In this document: in pieces, positions 14,641 through 21,431 of the stretch
Position numbering within the stretch: the stretch's first letter is position 1
Layout: each line of letters starts with the position of its first letter
Assembly (NCBI GenBank): GCA_021767245.1
Contig: JAASTO010000016.1
Coordinates: forward strand, 1-23,206
Length of the DNA stretch: 23,206 nucleotides
From: Balneolaceae bacterium
Lineage (GTDB): Bacteria; Bacteroidota; Rhodothermia; Balneolales; Balneolaceae
Reading direction: 5' to 3'
Notes under the pieces: model-generated
The model's input: the letters and a program-made list of their open reading frames with translations, nothing else
Databases searched by the model: none
Told to the model about the DNA's origin: nothing
Made by a program: the position numbers and the translations under genes

Positions 14641-16017
14641 ATGAAACATCTGTTACTATCTGCTTTATTGTGCGTTCTAAGCCTTACAGCTACTCAGGTT
14701 AGAGCACAGGACGTATTAACCCCATCAAACACAGAAAATATCAACGATCTGGTTGAAGCGGCTGTATCCAGTGATCTTGCCTGGAACCGCTTAAGCTATA
14801 TGGCTGACACCTTTGGCCCAAGATTCAGCGGTTCCCATAATCTGGAAGATGCCCTGGATTGGATCATACAGGAAATGGAAAAAGATGGTTTTGACAAGGT
14901 TTGGGCTCAGCCGGTGATGGTTCCTAATTGGGTCCGCGGAGAAGAAAAAGCCACTTTGGTATTTCCACGCGAGCAAGACCTTCCGATGTTAGGACTTGGT
15001 GGAAGTGTGGCGACACCTGAGGGCGGTATCACTGCTGATGTCGTGGTTGTTAAGAGTTTTGAGGAACTTGAAAAGGTCAAAGATGAAGTAAAAGGAAAGA
15101 TCGTTTTATTCAACGCCGAATTCACTTCTTATGGCCGTACCGTTCAGTATCGAATGAACGGAGCCATTGAAGCAGCAAAACTGGGGGCTGTAGCCAGTAT
15201 CATTCGTTCCGTAGGCCCCTACTCCATGCAAACTCCTCATACAGGAACCATGAATTATGAGGATGGGGTTAAAAAGATCCCGCATGCTGCCATTACTGTT
15301 GAAGATGCCATGATGATACAGCGTATGTATGATCGGGGTGATGCCATCAAAATTCATTTGGAGATGAATGCCAGGACCTTGCCGGATTTTGAATCTCGCA
15401 ACATCATTGCTGAAATTAAAGGCACGGAATACCCGGAAGAGATCATTGTGCTTGGCGGACATATTGATTCCTGGGATGTTGGTCAGGGTGTGATGGATGA
15501 CGGTGGAGGAAGCATCGCTGCCTGGGAAGCGGTACGATTGATGATCAAAAATGGTATTCGCCCCAAACGAACGGTTCGTGTTGTTCTATGGGCTAATGAA
15601 GAAAATGGTCTGCGTGGCGCCACCGAGTATCACCGCTGGGTAAAAGAAGACGAAAAATCGTTAGATGATCACGTACTGGCTATGGAATCAGATGCCGGAG
15701 TTTTCGACCCCATCGGTTTTGGCTTTACAGGAAGTGAACGTGGTTTTGAGATCCTTACCGAAATTGGTCAGACTCTGAATTCAATTGAATCCGGTGTGGT
15801 AACTAAAGGAGGTGGCGGTGCAGATATCGGACCGCTAATGAACGATGGCGTACCCGGAATGGGATTGGTAGTGAATGGAGAAAAATATTTCTGGTACCAC
15901 CATACGGCAGCTGATACTATGGATAAGCTCGACAAAGACGATTTCAATGAATGTGTGGCTACCATGGCTGCCTTTGCCTATGCTGTAGCAGATATTGATG
16001 AACGTCTTCCGAGGTAA
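14641..16017 (+). CDS. Secreted M28 family zinc peptidase (plasma glutamate carboxypeptidase-like)
   Basis: This 458-residue exported peptidase would cleave dipeptides or N-terminal residues in the periplasm or outside. A Sec signal peptide covers residues 1-22, with a likely cut at VRA|Q. A PA-like insert (about 100-245) is followed by the M28 catalytic domain. Two-zinc residues are visible: LGGHIDSWD (H274), MDDGGG (D286), the catalytic pair ANEENG (E320/E321), ESDAG (D351) and FWYHHTAADTMDKLD (His 420/421). All appear intact, and length fits the CPQ branch. A TTG lies two codons earlier, but the ATG at 14641 gives a normal signal peptide. No T9SS C-terminal domain is seen, so it is probably periplasmic. 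Terminators on both sides isolate it. Confidence 0.9.
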   Translation: MKHLLLSALLCVLSLTATQVRAQDVLTPSNTENINDLVEAAVSSDLAWNRLSYMADTFGPRFSGSHNLEDALDWIIQEMEKDGFDKVWAQPVMVPNWVRGEEKATLVFPREQDLPMLGLGGSVATPEGGITADVVVVKSFEELEKVKDEVKGKIVLFNAEFTSYGRTVQYRMNGAIEAAKLGAVASIIRSVGPYSMQTPHTGTMNYEDGVKKIPHAAITVEDAMMIQRMYDRGDAIKIHLEMNARTLPDFESRNIIAEIKGTEYPEEIIVLGGHIDSWDVGQGVMDDGGGSIAAWEAVRLMIKNGIRPKRTVRVVLWANEENGLRGATEYHRWVKEDEKSLDDHVLAMESDAGVFDPIGFGFTGSERGFEILTEIGQTLNSIESGVVTKGGGGADIGPLMNDGVPGMGLVVNGEKYFWYHHTAADTMDKLDKDDFNECVATMAAFAYAVADIDERLPR

Positions 16018-16041
16018 TTTTCTTTTCGTGCTAAGTTTTAC

Positions 16042-16074
16042 AACCCCGGTATCTTTCAGGTGTCGGGGTTATTT
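16042..16074. terminator. Bidirectional terminator overlapping the 3' end of the SpoU methyltransferase gene
   Basis: AACCCCG and CGGGGTT form a 7-bp stem around a 15-base loop, followed by ATTTT on the plus strand. The 3' arm lies inside the last codons of the minus-strand methyltransferase gene. It closes the M28 gene and may serve both. It resembles the terminator at 14552. Confidence 0.8.
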
Positions 16075-16745
16075 TCTAACCACTTCTTTTCCAGTTCATC
16101 CCCTGCCTTAACTGAGTTTTTAAGCCATTCATATTCGAGTTGTTCCAACTCATCCTCTTCTAAACGCCAGTTTATCTCTGAGTTTCTGAGCCTCAGTGTC
16201 ACATCATACAAACAAATAGCTGCGCTGACCGAGATATTGAAGCTCTCACTGAACCCTGCCATCGGAATGTTTACGTACCCATCAGCCATTTCCTTAACCG
16301 TATCACTAATGCCATCCAGTTCATTGCCAAATATCAATGCGGTTTTGTTATCAATATTTAGGTCATTTAGGTCTGTATCATTTTCGTGTGGACTCGTGGC
16401 AATGATCCGATACCCTTTTTCCTTCAGCGTATTAATACACTCAATTGAGTTATTTATATTCTTTTTGTTGAACCGTTGAATATTCAGCCACTGATCAGCT
16501 CCTATGGTAACCTGAGTAGAAGCATCAAATTCATTATCATTTTCAATGATATATACATCCTGAATACCGAATCCATCACAACTCCTCAAAACGGCACTGG
16601 CATTATGTGGCTGGTATATATTTTCAACAACCACCGTGATATGGCGGGTTCTTTTAGCTGCTACCTCAGAAATGGTTTCCCAGCGTTCTTCGGTAGCAAA
16701 TTCTCTTAAATATCCGGTTAATCTCTTTAGTTTTTGTTGTTCCAT
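16056..16745 (-). CDS. SpoU/TrmH family RNA 2'-O-ribose methyltransferase
   Basis: This 229-residue enzyme has the alpha/beta-knot SPOUT fold and would methylate a ribose in tRNA or rRNA with SAM. The motifs are VVENIYQPHNASAVLRSCDGFGI (motif 1, Asn and Arg conserved), ALIFGNELDGISD (motif 2) and IPMAGFSESFNISVSAAICLYD (motif 3), which forms the knot and SAM site. The layout resembles TrmH (tRNA Gm18), including the C-terminal extension, more than RlmB, which has an N-terminal substrate domain. The target is not certain. I chose ATG at 16745 over the TTG at 16769 because the longer form would start inside the terminator stem of the upstream gene. Confidence 0.86.
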   Translation of the reverse strand: MEQQKLKRLTGYLREFATEERWETISEVAAKRTRHITVVVENIYQPHNASAVLRSCDGFGIQDVYIIENDNEFDASTQVTIGADQWLNIQRFNKKNINNSIECINTLKEKGYRIIATSPHENDTDLNDLNIDNKTALIFGNELDGISDTVKEMADGYVNIPMAGFSESFNISVSAAICLYDVTLRLRNSEINWRLEEDELEQLEYEWLKNSVKAGDELEKKWLENNPDT

Positions 16746-16750
16746 AGGTA

Positions 16751-16786
16751 ACAAAAAAAAGTCCCTCAAATGATGATTTGAGGGAC
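16751..16786 (-). terminator. Perfect 11-bp hairpin terminator after the response regulator gene
   Basis: GTCCCTCAAAT and ATTTGAGGGAC are perfect arms around a four-base loop, followed on the minus strand by eight T. It ends only six bases before the ATG of the methyltransferase gene downstream. Confidence 0.88.
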
Positions 16787-16813
16787 AATGATCTTTTAAA
16801 TTAGTGTATGATC

Positions 16814-17485
16814 CTAATCACATCTGAATGCAAATCCTTTTTTACGGATCGTTTCAATGTAATCTACTTCAGTGTGTTCTCTGATCTTCTTCCTCAGATA
16901 ACTGATGTACACATTGATATAATTTGTTTGCGTGTCAAAATGGATATCCCATACCTTCTCAGCCAGTTCTTCCTGCGTGATCACCCGGTTACGGTTCTTC
17001 ATAAAGTACACAAGAAGGTTAAACTCGTTGTTGGTCAGCTGAACCGGTTCTTTGTTGATCGTGAATTCTCGTTTCAGCAAATTCACCTTTAGTTCACCAC
17101 AAGAAATTTGCTGCTCACCACCCGATTCAGTCCGTCGCTTAATGGCGGTCATACGGGCGATCAACTCCTCGGTGTTAAAAGGCTTGGTCAGGTAATCATC
17201 GGCTCCTACTTTCAGCATTTTCACCTTTACGTCTGTCTCTTGTTCTCCGGAAAGAATAAGGACCGGTGTTTCAATATTGTTATCACGAATATTCTTACAA
17301 ACTTCGTAGCCATCTCCATCCGGTAATCCAAGATCCAGAATGATCATGTCATAATCATTATTTATGGCATGCGATTCTCCATCGGTTGCATTATCAGCAG
17401 TAGATACTGAGTTACCATTATGTTCCAGCACGGCTTTGACCAAGGTTCGTACTGATGGATCATCTTCTATGACAAGTATGTTCAT
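16814..17485 (-). CDS. OmpR/PhoB-type response regulator (orphan)
   Basis: This 223-residue DNA-binding regulator has an N-terminal receiver domain. The acidic pocket is E7/D8/D9, the phosphorylated Asp is D51 in MIILDLGLPDGDGYEV, the switch Ser is S79, and K101 is in YLTKPF. The winged-helix output domain spans about residues 125-223, with LTNNEFNLLVYFMKNRNRVITQEELAEKVW and a recognition helix in TNYINVYISYLRKKI. All receiver residues are intact, so normal phosphorylation is expected. No histidine kinase gene is adjacent, so its partner is elsewhere. Upstream lie a promoter candidate and a 9-bp dyad that may be its own control site. A strong terminator ends the gene, so it is transcribed alone. 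Confidence 0.93.
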   Translation of the reverse strand: MNILVIEDDPSVRTLVKAVLEHNGNSVSTADNATDGESHAINNDYDMIILDLGLPDGDGYEVCKNIRDNNIETPVLILSGEQETDVKVKMLKVGADDYLTKPFNTEELIARMTAIKRRTESGGEQQISCGELKVNLLKREFTINKEPVQLTNNEFNLLVYFMKNRNRVITQEELAEKVWDIHFDTQTNYINVYISYLRKKIREHTEVDYIETIRKKGFAFRCD

Positions 17486-17512
17486 TTTTTACCTGAAATT
17501 ATTTAGTGATGA

Positions 17513-17542
17513 TATGGTGAAATCAAGTAATACTTCACCATA
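17513..17542. promoter_or_regulatory. 9-bp inverted repeat before the response regulator gene
   Basis: TATGGTGAA and TTCACCATA are perfect arms with a 12-base spacer, so the half-sites repeat every 21 bp (two helical turns). It lies just downstream of the proposed -10 box and upstream of the start codon. That suits an operator or an mRNA hairpin in the leader; no T-run follows, so it is not a terminator. Confidence 0.5.
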
Positions 17543-17553
17543 ATAGCCGCCTT

Positions 17554-17582
17554 ATTATAATTGTATTAAAATAACTTAACAA
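17554..17582 (-). promoter_or_regulatory. Candidate sigma-70-like promoter of the response regulator gene
   Basis: On the minus strand, TTGTTA (17582-17577) and TATAAT (17559-17554) are separated by 17 bases. The -10 box is perfect and the -35 box matches four of six. The region is very AT-rich, so chance is possible. Confidence 0.4.
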
Positions 17583-17609
17583 ACATTAGAAACAAAGTAT
17601 AACAAAAAA

Positions 17610-18320
17610 TCAACTTTCCGAGTAATCAAGAGAACTCAACCACTCTACGGTTTCATTTATAAATATATCCTCCAGTTTATGGCCCGCATGAACGAGCCTG
17701 AATTCTGCTTTAAATCCATCTTTCTGTAATTGTTCCACACACTTTTTCTGGGGCTCAGGAAAGACACTTGTATCATTACTACCATGCAAGGCAAGAATAT
17801 TGATGTGGTTCGCTTTTTCTCTTTCTCCTTCAAAAGCTTCTGTTTTGATCCGGCCACCTATGGTAATCAGTTCCGTCAAATATTCCGGTCTTGATAATGC
17901 AAAATAGCCCCCTAAGTAAGCCCCCATGGAATACCCAAACAGACAGGTTCTGTTTATTTTCAGATCTTCAGTGATATCATTCACCAATTTCTGAATGAAC
18001 TCTGAAGCCTTTTCCATCGATCTTAAAAATTGCTCCTGATCCCCATCATACAAGTACCATGCCCTTCCCCACTGTTCTACTTTACGATTTCGTTTCTTAT
18101 CGTAAATCGGATAAGGAGCCTGTATAAACAGATGATAGGCCTGAAATTCCAGCATTCTTTGCACCTTCTTTTCCAGATACTCTATGTTTTGGTTAAAGCC
18201 ATGCAGGTAAATGATCAATGGTTTTTCTTCCGTTGAACCTATCTCAATCAGATTGTAAGGTACATCCATCACAAATGGAGCGGTATCGGTCCTTGATTTC
18301 ATTGTCATGATCTCAAACAA
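17610..18320 (-). CDS. Alpha/beta hydrolase (carboxylesterase/phospholipase-like)
   Basis: This 236-residue cytosolic serine hydrolase has no signal peptide. The oxyanion strand is LIIYLHGFNQN near residues 35-45. The nucleophile elbow GYSMG places Ser at 131. The acid is D183 in LHGSNDTSVFPEPQKKC, and the His is H214 in VHAGHKL. The triad and the LHGSxD motif match the carboxylesterase/lysophospholipase branch (Abhydrolase_2). The substrate is unknown. Mets at residues 5 and 7 are alternative starts. It starts seven bases after the stop of the small membrane protein gene and is probably last in an operon led by the VOC gene. Confidence 0.85.
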   Translation of the reverse strand: MFEIMTMKSRTDTAPFVMDVPYNLIEIGSTEEKPLIIYLHGFNQNIEYLEKKVQRMLEFQAYHLFIQAPYPIYDKKRNRKVEQWGRAWYLYDGDQEQFLRSMEKASEFIQKLVNDITEDLKINRTCLFGYSMGAYLGGYFALSRPEYLTELITIGGRIKTEAFEGEREKANHINILALHGSNDTSVFPEPQKKCVEQLQKDGFKAEFRLVHAGHKLEDIFINETVEWLSSLDYSES

Positions 18321-18327
18321 TCCATTT

Positions 18328-18678
18328 TCAAAAAGGCCATCGGTCTATAACAACCTCAACAGCCGATTTCTTATTAACTACCGAAGTTATGCATAAAATG
18401 AGTATGGCGATGTGAACAAACGGATTTAAGGTGAAGAAAAATTCTCCAGTGAAGCCTAAAGTCATCGAATTGATCAATGTTTTCACCAAAAAGTAAAGAA
18501 GCTCAAAAAATACCAATGTGAAGAAAAAATTCATCACACCGATCACGTAAGGATTTTTATCCTCATAGAGTTTTTGAATGACTTCAATGTTGGAATACTG
18601 ACTACTCAGATCTCTATGCAGGTCGGCTTCTAATTCCTTTTCATCCAGCTTTTGTTCTATTTCATTCTTTTTCCTCAT
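18328..18678 (-). CDS. Small unknown membrane protein, two helices
   Basis: I do not recognise a family. From MRKKNEIEQ the protein has 116 residues. A highly charged N-terminal region of about 45 residues (KLDEKELEADLHRDLSSQ) may be helical. Two hydrophobic segments follow, about residues 48-67 and 84-101, rich in Phe. A start at 18690 (MSIFMRKK) is also possible. Either start overlaps the end of the VOC gene, by 17 or 29 bases, which suggests translational coupling. It lies between VOC and hydrolase genes with a seven-base gap after it, so the three are very likely cotranscribed. Confidence 0.7.
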   Translation of the reverse strand: MRKKNEIEQKLDEKELEADLHRDLSSQYSNIEVIQKLYEDKNPYVIGVMNFFFTLVFFELLYFLVKTLINSMTLGFTGEFFFTLNPFVHIAILILCITSVVNKKSAVEVVIDRWPF

Positions 18679-19048
18679 AAAAATACTCAATCATATTCCC
18701 ATCAGGATCAGCAACAAAAAGAAAGCGGCCTTTTTTTCGATTTGCAGGTCCACTCATGATGGTCACTTCTTTTTCTCTGAAATATTTTGCGAGTTCATCT
18801 ACCTGCTCCGGACTGTCTACATAAAACCCGAAGTGATCTACCCTGAAATCTCTTGAAGTTGGATCATAACTTGTTTCCGCCTCTACGATCACAAGGGTAT
18901 CTTCTTCCCCGATCTTATAAACGGCCATACTCTGCCCCATGGTTCTTACTAACTCAAGGTCAAGTATATCACCATAAAACTCTTTGGAAGCATCTATACG
19001 GTTCACTCTGATGGTAATGTGATTCAGGCCGGTTGGTTTAAAATTCAT
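18662..19048 (-). CDS. VOC (glyoxalase/bleomycin resistance/dioxygenase) family protein
   Basis: This is a 128-residue single-unit VOC protein. The two beta-alpha-beta-beta-beta modules are clear: GLNHITIRVNRIDASKEFYGDILDLELV at the start, and VDHFGFYVDSPEQVDEL in the second half. It ends with the family motif FVADPDGNMIEYFYE. The four metal positions are occupied by H10, E56, H72 and E121, the glyoxalase I pattern, so it probably binds a divalent metal. The reaction (glyoxalase, thiol transfer or dioxygenase) cannot be told. It leads a likely three-gene operon and has a good Bacteroidota-type promoter at 19086-19116. Confidence 0.88.
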   Translation of the reverse strand: MNFKPTGLNHITIRVNRIDASKEFYGDILDLELVRTMGQSMAVYKIGEEDTLVIVEAETSYDPTSRDFRVDHFGFYVDSPEQVDELAKYFREKEVTIMSGPANRKKGRFLFVADPDGNMIEYFYEEKE

Positions 19049-19085
19049 ATGCTGTATCTGATTAAGTTTATTTTTATTTCTGCGC

Positions 19086-19116
19086 TAAACATACAACCAA
19101 CTGCTTAAATTCCAAA
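19086..19116 (-). promoter_or_regulatory. Bacteroidota-type promoter of the VOC operon
   Basis: On the minus strand, TTTG (19116-19113) and TATGTTTA (19093-19086) are 19 bases apart. The form is nearly identical to the promoter of the M23 gene (TTTG-N19-TATCTTTA). The start codon is 37 bases downstream. Confidence 0.6.
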
Positions 19117-19134
19117 CCAAAACATGAATTGCAG

Positions 19135-19166
19135 TTTGGTTTTTGAATGCTGTACTTTGATATTTG
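19135..19166 (+). promoter_or_regulatory. Bacteroidota-type promoter of rsmI-lnt
   Basis: TTTG (19135-19138) is followed after 20 bases by GATATTTG (19159-19166), one base off TAnnTTTG. The -33 box lies 18 bases from that of the divergent VOC promoter, in opposite orientation. This explains the CCAAAC...GTTTGG dyad seen there. The element lies downstream of the ATG at 19147, favouring the TTG start at 19192. Confidence 0.5.
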
Positions 19167-19191
19167 CACAGCTAAAATTAAATATAGTCTA

Positions 19192-19875
19192 TTGTCTACA
19201 TTATTTATCGTTGCCACACCCATTGGGAATTTGAGTGATTTTTCACCCCGTGCCGTTGAGGTACTTAAAGAGGTGGATTACATTGCCTGTGAAGATACTC
19301 GCACATCCGGGAATCTGCTTCAGCATTTTGGCATCCAGAAACCAACTTTCTCTTTTCATCAGCATAATGAACACCGAAAGGTCGGGCACCTGACCAATAT
19401 TTTGGATGCAGGACAGAATGTTGCCCTGATCAGTGACGCCGGTATGCCGGGAATATCCGATCCGGGTTTTCTGGCCGTTAGGGAGGCTCAGAATCTGGGG
19501 CATACCGTCAGTGTAATTCCGGGTCCCGATGCGGCTACAACGGCTTTAGTGGCCAGCGGACTCCCCTGCGATCGGTACGTATTTGAGGGCTTCCTGCCCC
19601 ACAAAAAAGGGAGACAAAAACGATTAGGTCAGCTGGCTGAAGACGAACGCACCATCATTATCTATGAAAGTCCTCACAGACTACTAAAATTACTCGGCGA
19701 AATTGAAGAACATTTTGAACCTGAAAGACTGGGAGCGGTAGCCCGGGAACTCACCAAGAAATTCGAGGAAGTGGTACGTGGCACAATAAATGAGCTTAAA
19801 ACCGAGTTTGAATCCCGTGAAAGCATTAAAGGCGAGATCGTGGTGCTTGTGGCTGGAAAAGGATATTCAGAATGA
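19192..19875 (+). CDS. rsmI: 16S rRNA (cytidine1402-2'-O)-methyltransferase RsmI (TTG start)
   Basis: This enzyme methylates the ribose of C1402 in the decoding centre of 16S rRNA with SAM. It is a tetrapyrrole-methylase fold protein. Diagnostic motifs are LFIVATPIGNLSDFSPRAVEVL, DYIACEDTRTSGNLL, FHQHNE, ALISDAGMPGISDPG, VIPGPDAATTALVASGLP and IIYESPHRLLKLL. With TTG at 19192 the protein is 227 residues and begins MSTLFIVATPIGNL, exactly the family start. An ATG at 19147 would add 15 odd residues and lies before the proposed -7 element. It is shorter than E. coli RsmI (286) because the C-terminal tail is missing, as in many relatives. lnt overlaps its stop by ATGA. Confidence 0.93.
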   Translation: MSTLFIVATPIGNLSDFSPRAVEVLKEVDYIACEDTRTSGNLLQHFGIQKPTFSFHQHNEHRKVGHLTNILDAGQNVALISDAGMPGISDPGFLAVREAQNLGHTVSVIPGPDAATTALVASGLPCDRYVFEGFLPHKKGRQKRLGQLAEDERTIIIYESPHRLLKLLGEIEEHFEPERLGAVARELTKKFEEVVRGTINELKTEFESRESIKGEIVVLVAGKGYSE

Positions 19876-21431
19876 AACAGTGGTTCGAAAATAAATGGGT
19901 GATTTCGATCACCGCGGGTATCTTACTGGGAATGAGCTTTCCCCCGGTTAACCTCTCATTCCTGAGTTTTCCGGCCTTTATATTATTATTCCATCTGGTT
20001 CAAACAACAGACTCCTACAAGCAACTGGCTTACTACAGCTATGCGGGGTTTGTCATTTGGAATCTGATCGGAACCTATTGGTTGATGATGGCCAGTCTGC
20101 CGGCGGGTATTGCGGCTATTCTTGCCAATAGTGTGCTTATGACCATTCCCTTGTGCCTGGCCAAATATTTTTCAGAAAAGAGTAAACTGCCTATTATGAT
20201 CGCGATATTGCAGGCCTCTGTCTGGGTAGGTTATGAGTACCTTCACCATCACTGGGATCTTTCATGGACCTGGCTGGCTATTGGTAATGCATGGTCAAAC
20301 TGGATCGGGATCATTCAATATATTTCAGTGACGGGATTTTTGGGGATCTCCTTCTGGGTGGTTCTATCATCTGCTCTCTTTTATCAGTTCTTGTTGAGAA
20401 GAGACAAATTTACAGCATACCTCACGATAGGAACTTTTCTGATATTTCCGATCTGGTCCTTGATAGATTATGCATCCAATTCTATAGAAACGCCACCTGA
20501 ACAGGCCGTTGAAGTGGCTATTATTCAGCCTAATCATGATTCATATCAAGATTATGGTGGCATGAGTGGCCTGGGTGAGGTTATGGACAGCCTAATGAGC
20601 CTGACTGAAAGAACGATCACTGAAGATACGGATCTGGTCATCTGGCCTGAGAATGCTATTGATGGAGCCATATTTTCAAACTCACGTACAGCAAGACGTC
20701 TGGCTGATTCTGCCCGCACGTGGAACACTAATTTTGTAGTGGGAACCGGATTATTCAAAACCTACGATTCTGATACCGAGGAACTATACAGAGGTTTGAC
20801 ACCAAATTCAGGCCTTCCTTACAACTACTTTAACGCCACCCTCTTTGTTGACGAAAACGGCGCTATATCTGATTACGAAAAAGCCAACCTGGTTCCCATC
20901 GTCGAACGCATTCCATTTGTTGAACAACTCGCTGCCATTGATATATTTGATTGGGTGGCTTGGGGTAGCATTGCGGGCTTTGGAAAAGGAAGCACTCCCG
21001 ATATGATCGAGACTTCAACCTTTACAACACCCGGACTCATTTGCTATGATTCCGTGTACCCTTCCTGGATCCGTAATTTTGTAAACAATGATGCTTCATT
21101 CATCACAATCATCACCAATGATGGTTGGTGGGGGAATACATCGGGCCACCTGCAACACTTTGCCTATGCCCGACTCAGAGCCATTGAGTTCGATCGCTGG
21201 ATCGCCAGGAGTGCCAATAATGGTATTTCAGGGATCATCTCTCCAAATGGTGAGGTCATCAGCCAAACGGATTATTGGGTTCGAACCGGGTTTGTGTCAC
21301 ACGTGTACAACAGATACACAAAAACCCTTTACACCCGTTTTGGCGACTGGCTTCCCATATTTTGCCTGATGCTGACCGTGGGGTTCTTTCCCTACTTTTA
21401 TCTCAGAAAAGAGAACACTGACCTATCGTGA
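19872..21431 (+). CDS. lnt: Apolipoprotein N-acyltransferase
   Basis: This 519-residue inner-membrane enzyme adds the third acyl chain to the N-terminus of lipoproteins such as the iron-binding protein of this window. About six N-terminal helices (residues 10-200) precede a periplasmic nitrilase domain and one C-terminal helix (about 493-512). The catalytic triad is visible: E260 in VIWPENAID, K337 in YEKANLVPIVERIPF and C391 in LICYDSVYP. The Glu after the essential Lys (E345) and Tyr392 are kept, but the residue after it is Asp393, where E. coli has Glu389. Length matches the family. It overlaps rsmI by four bases (ATGA), implying coupled translation. Its 3' end overlaps the convergent sprA by nine bases. 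Confidence 0.93.
   Translation: MKQWFENKWVISITAGILLGMSFPPVNLSFLSFPAFILLFHLVQTTDSYKQLAYYSYAGFVIWNLIGTYWLMMASLPAGIAAILANSVLMTIPLCLAKYFSEKSKLPIMIAILQASVWVGYEYLHHHWDLSWTWLAIGNAWSNWIGIIQYISVTGFLGISFWVVLSSALFYQFLLRRDKFTAYLTIGTFLIFPIWSLIDYASNSIETPPEQAVEVAIIQPNHDSYQDYGGMSGLGEVMDSLMSLTERTITEDTDLVIWPENAIDGAIFSNSRTARRLADSARTWNTNFVVGTGLFKTYDSDTEELYRGLTPNSGLPYNYFNATLFVDENGAISDYEKANLVPIVERIPFVEQLAAIDIFDWVAWGSIAGFGKGSTPDMIETSTFTTPGLICYDSVYPSWIRNFVNNDASFITIITNDGWWGNTSGHLQHFAYARLRAIEFDRWIARSANNGISGIISPNGEVISQTDYWVRTGFVSHVYNRYTKTLYTRFGDWLPIFCLMLTVGFFPYFYLRKENTDLS

Noticed and set aside
16746..16769. TTG start for the SpoU methyltransferase at 16769
   Set aside because: Those codons lie inside the hairpin and T-run of the preceding terminator; the ATG at 16745 matches the family better.
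19112..19145. Hairpin terminator (CCAAAC...GTTTGG followed by T)
   Set aside because: It lies between divergent starts, with no plus-strand gene upstream to terminate; two outward-facing -33 boxes explain the symmetry.
19147..19191. ATG start for rsmI at 19147
   Set aside because: It adds 15 residues with no match to the family start and lies upstream of the proposed -7 element; TTG at 19192 gives the canonical N-terminus.
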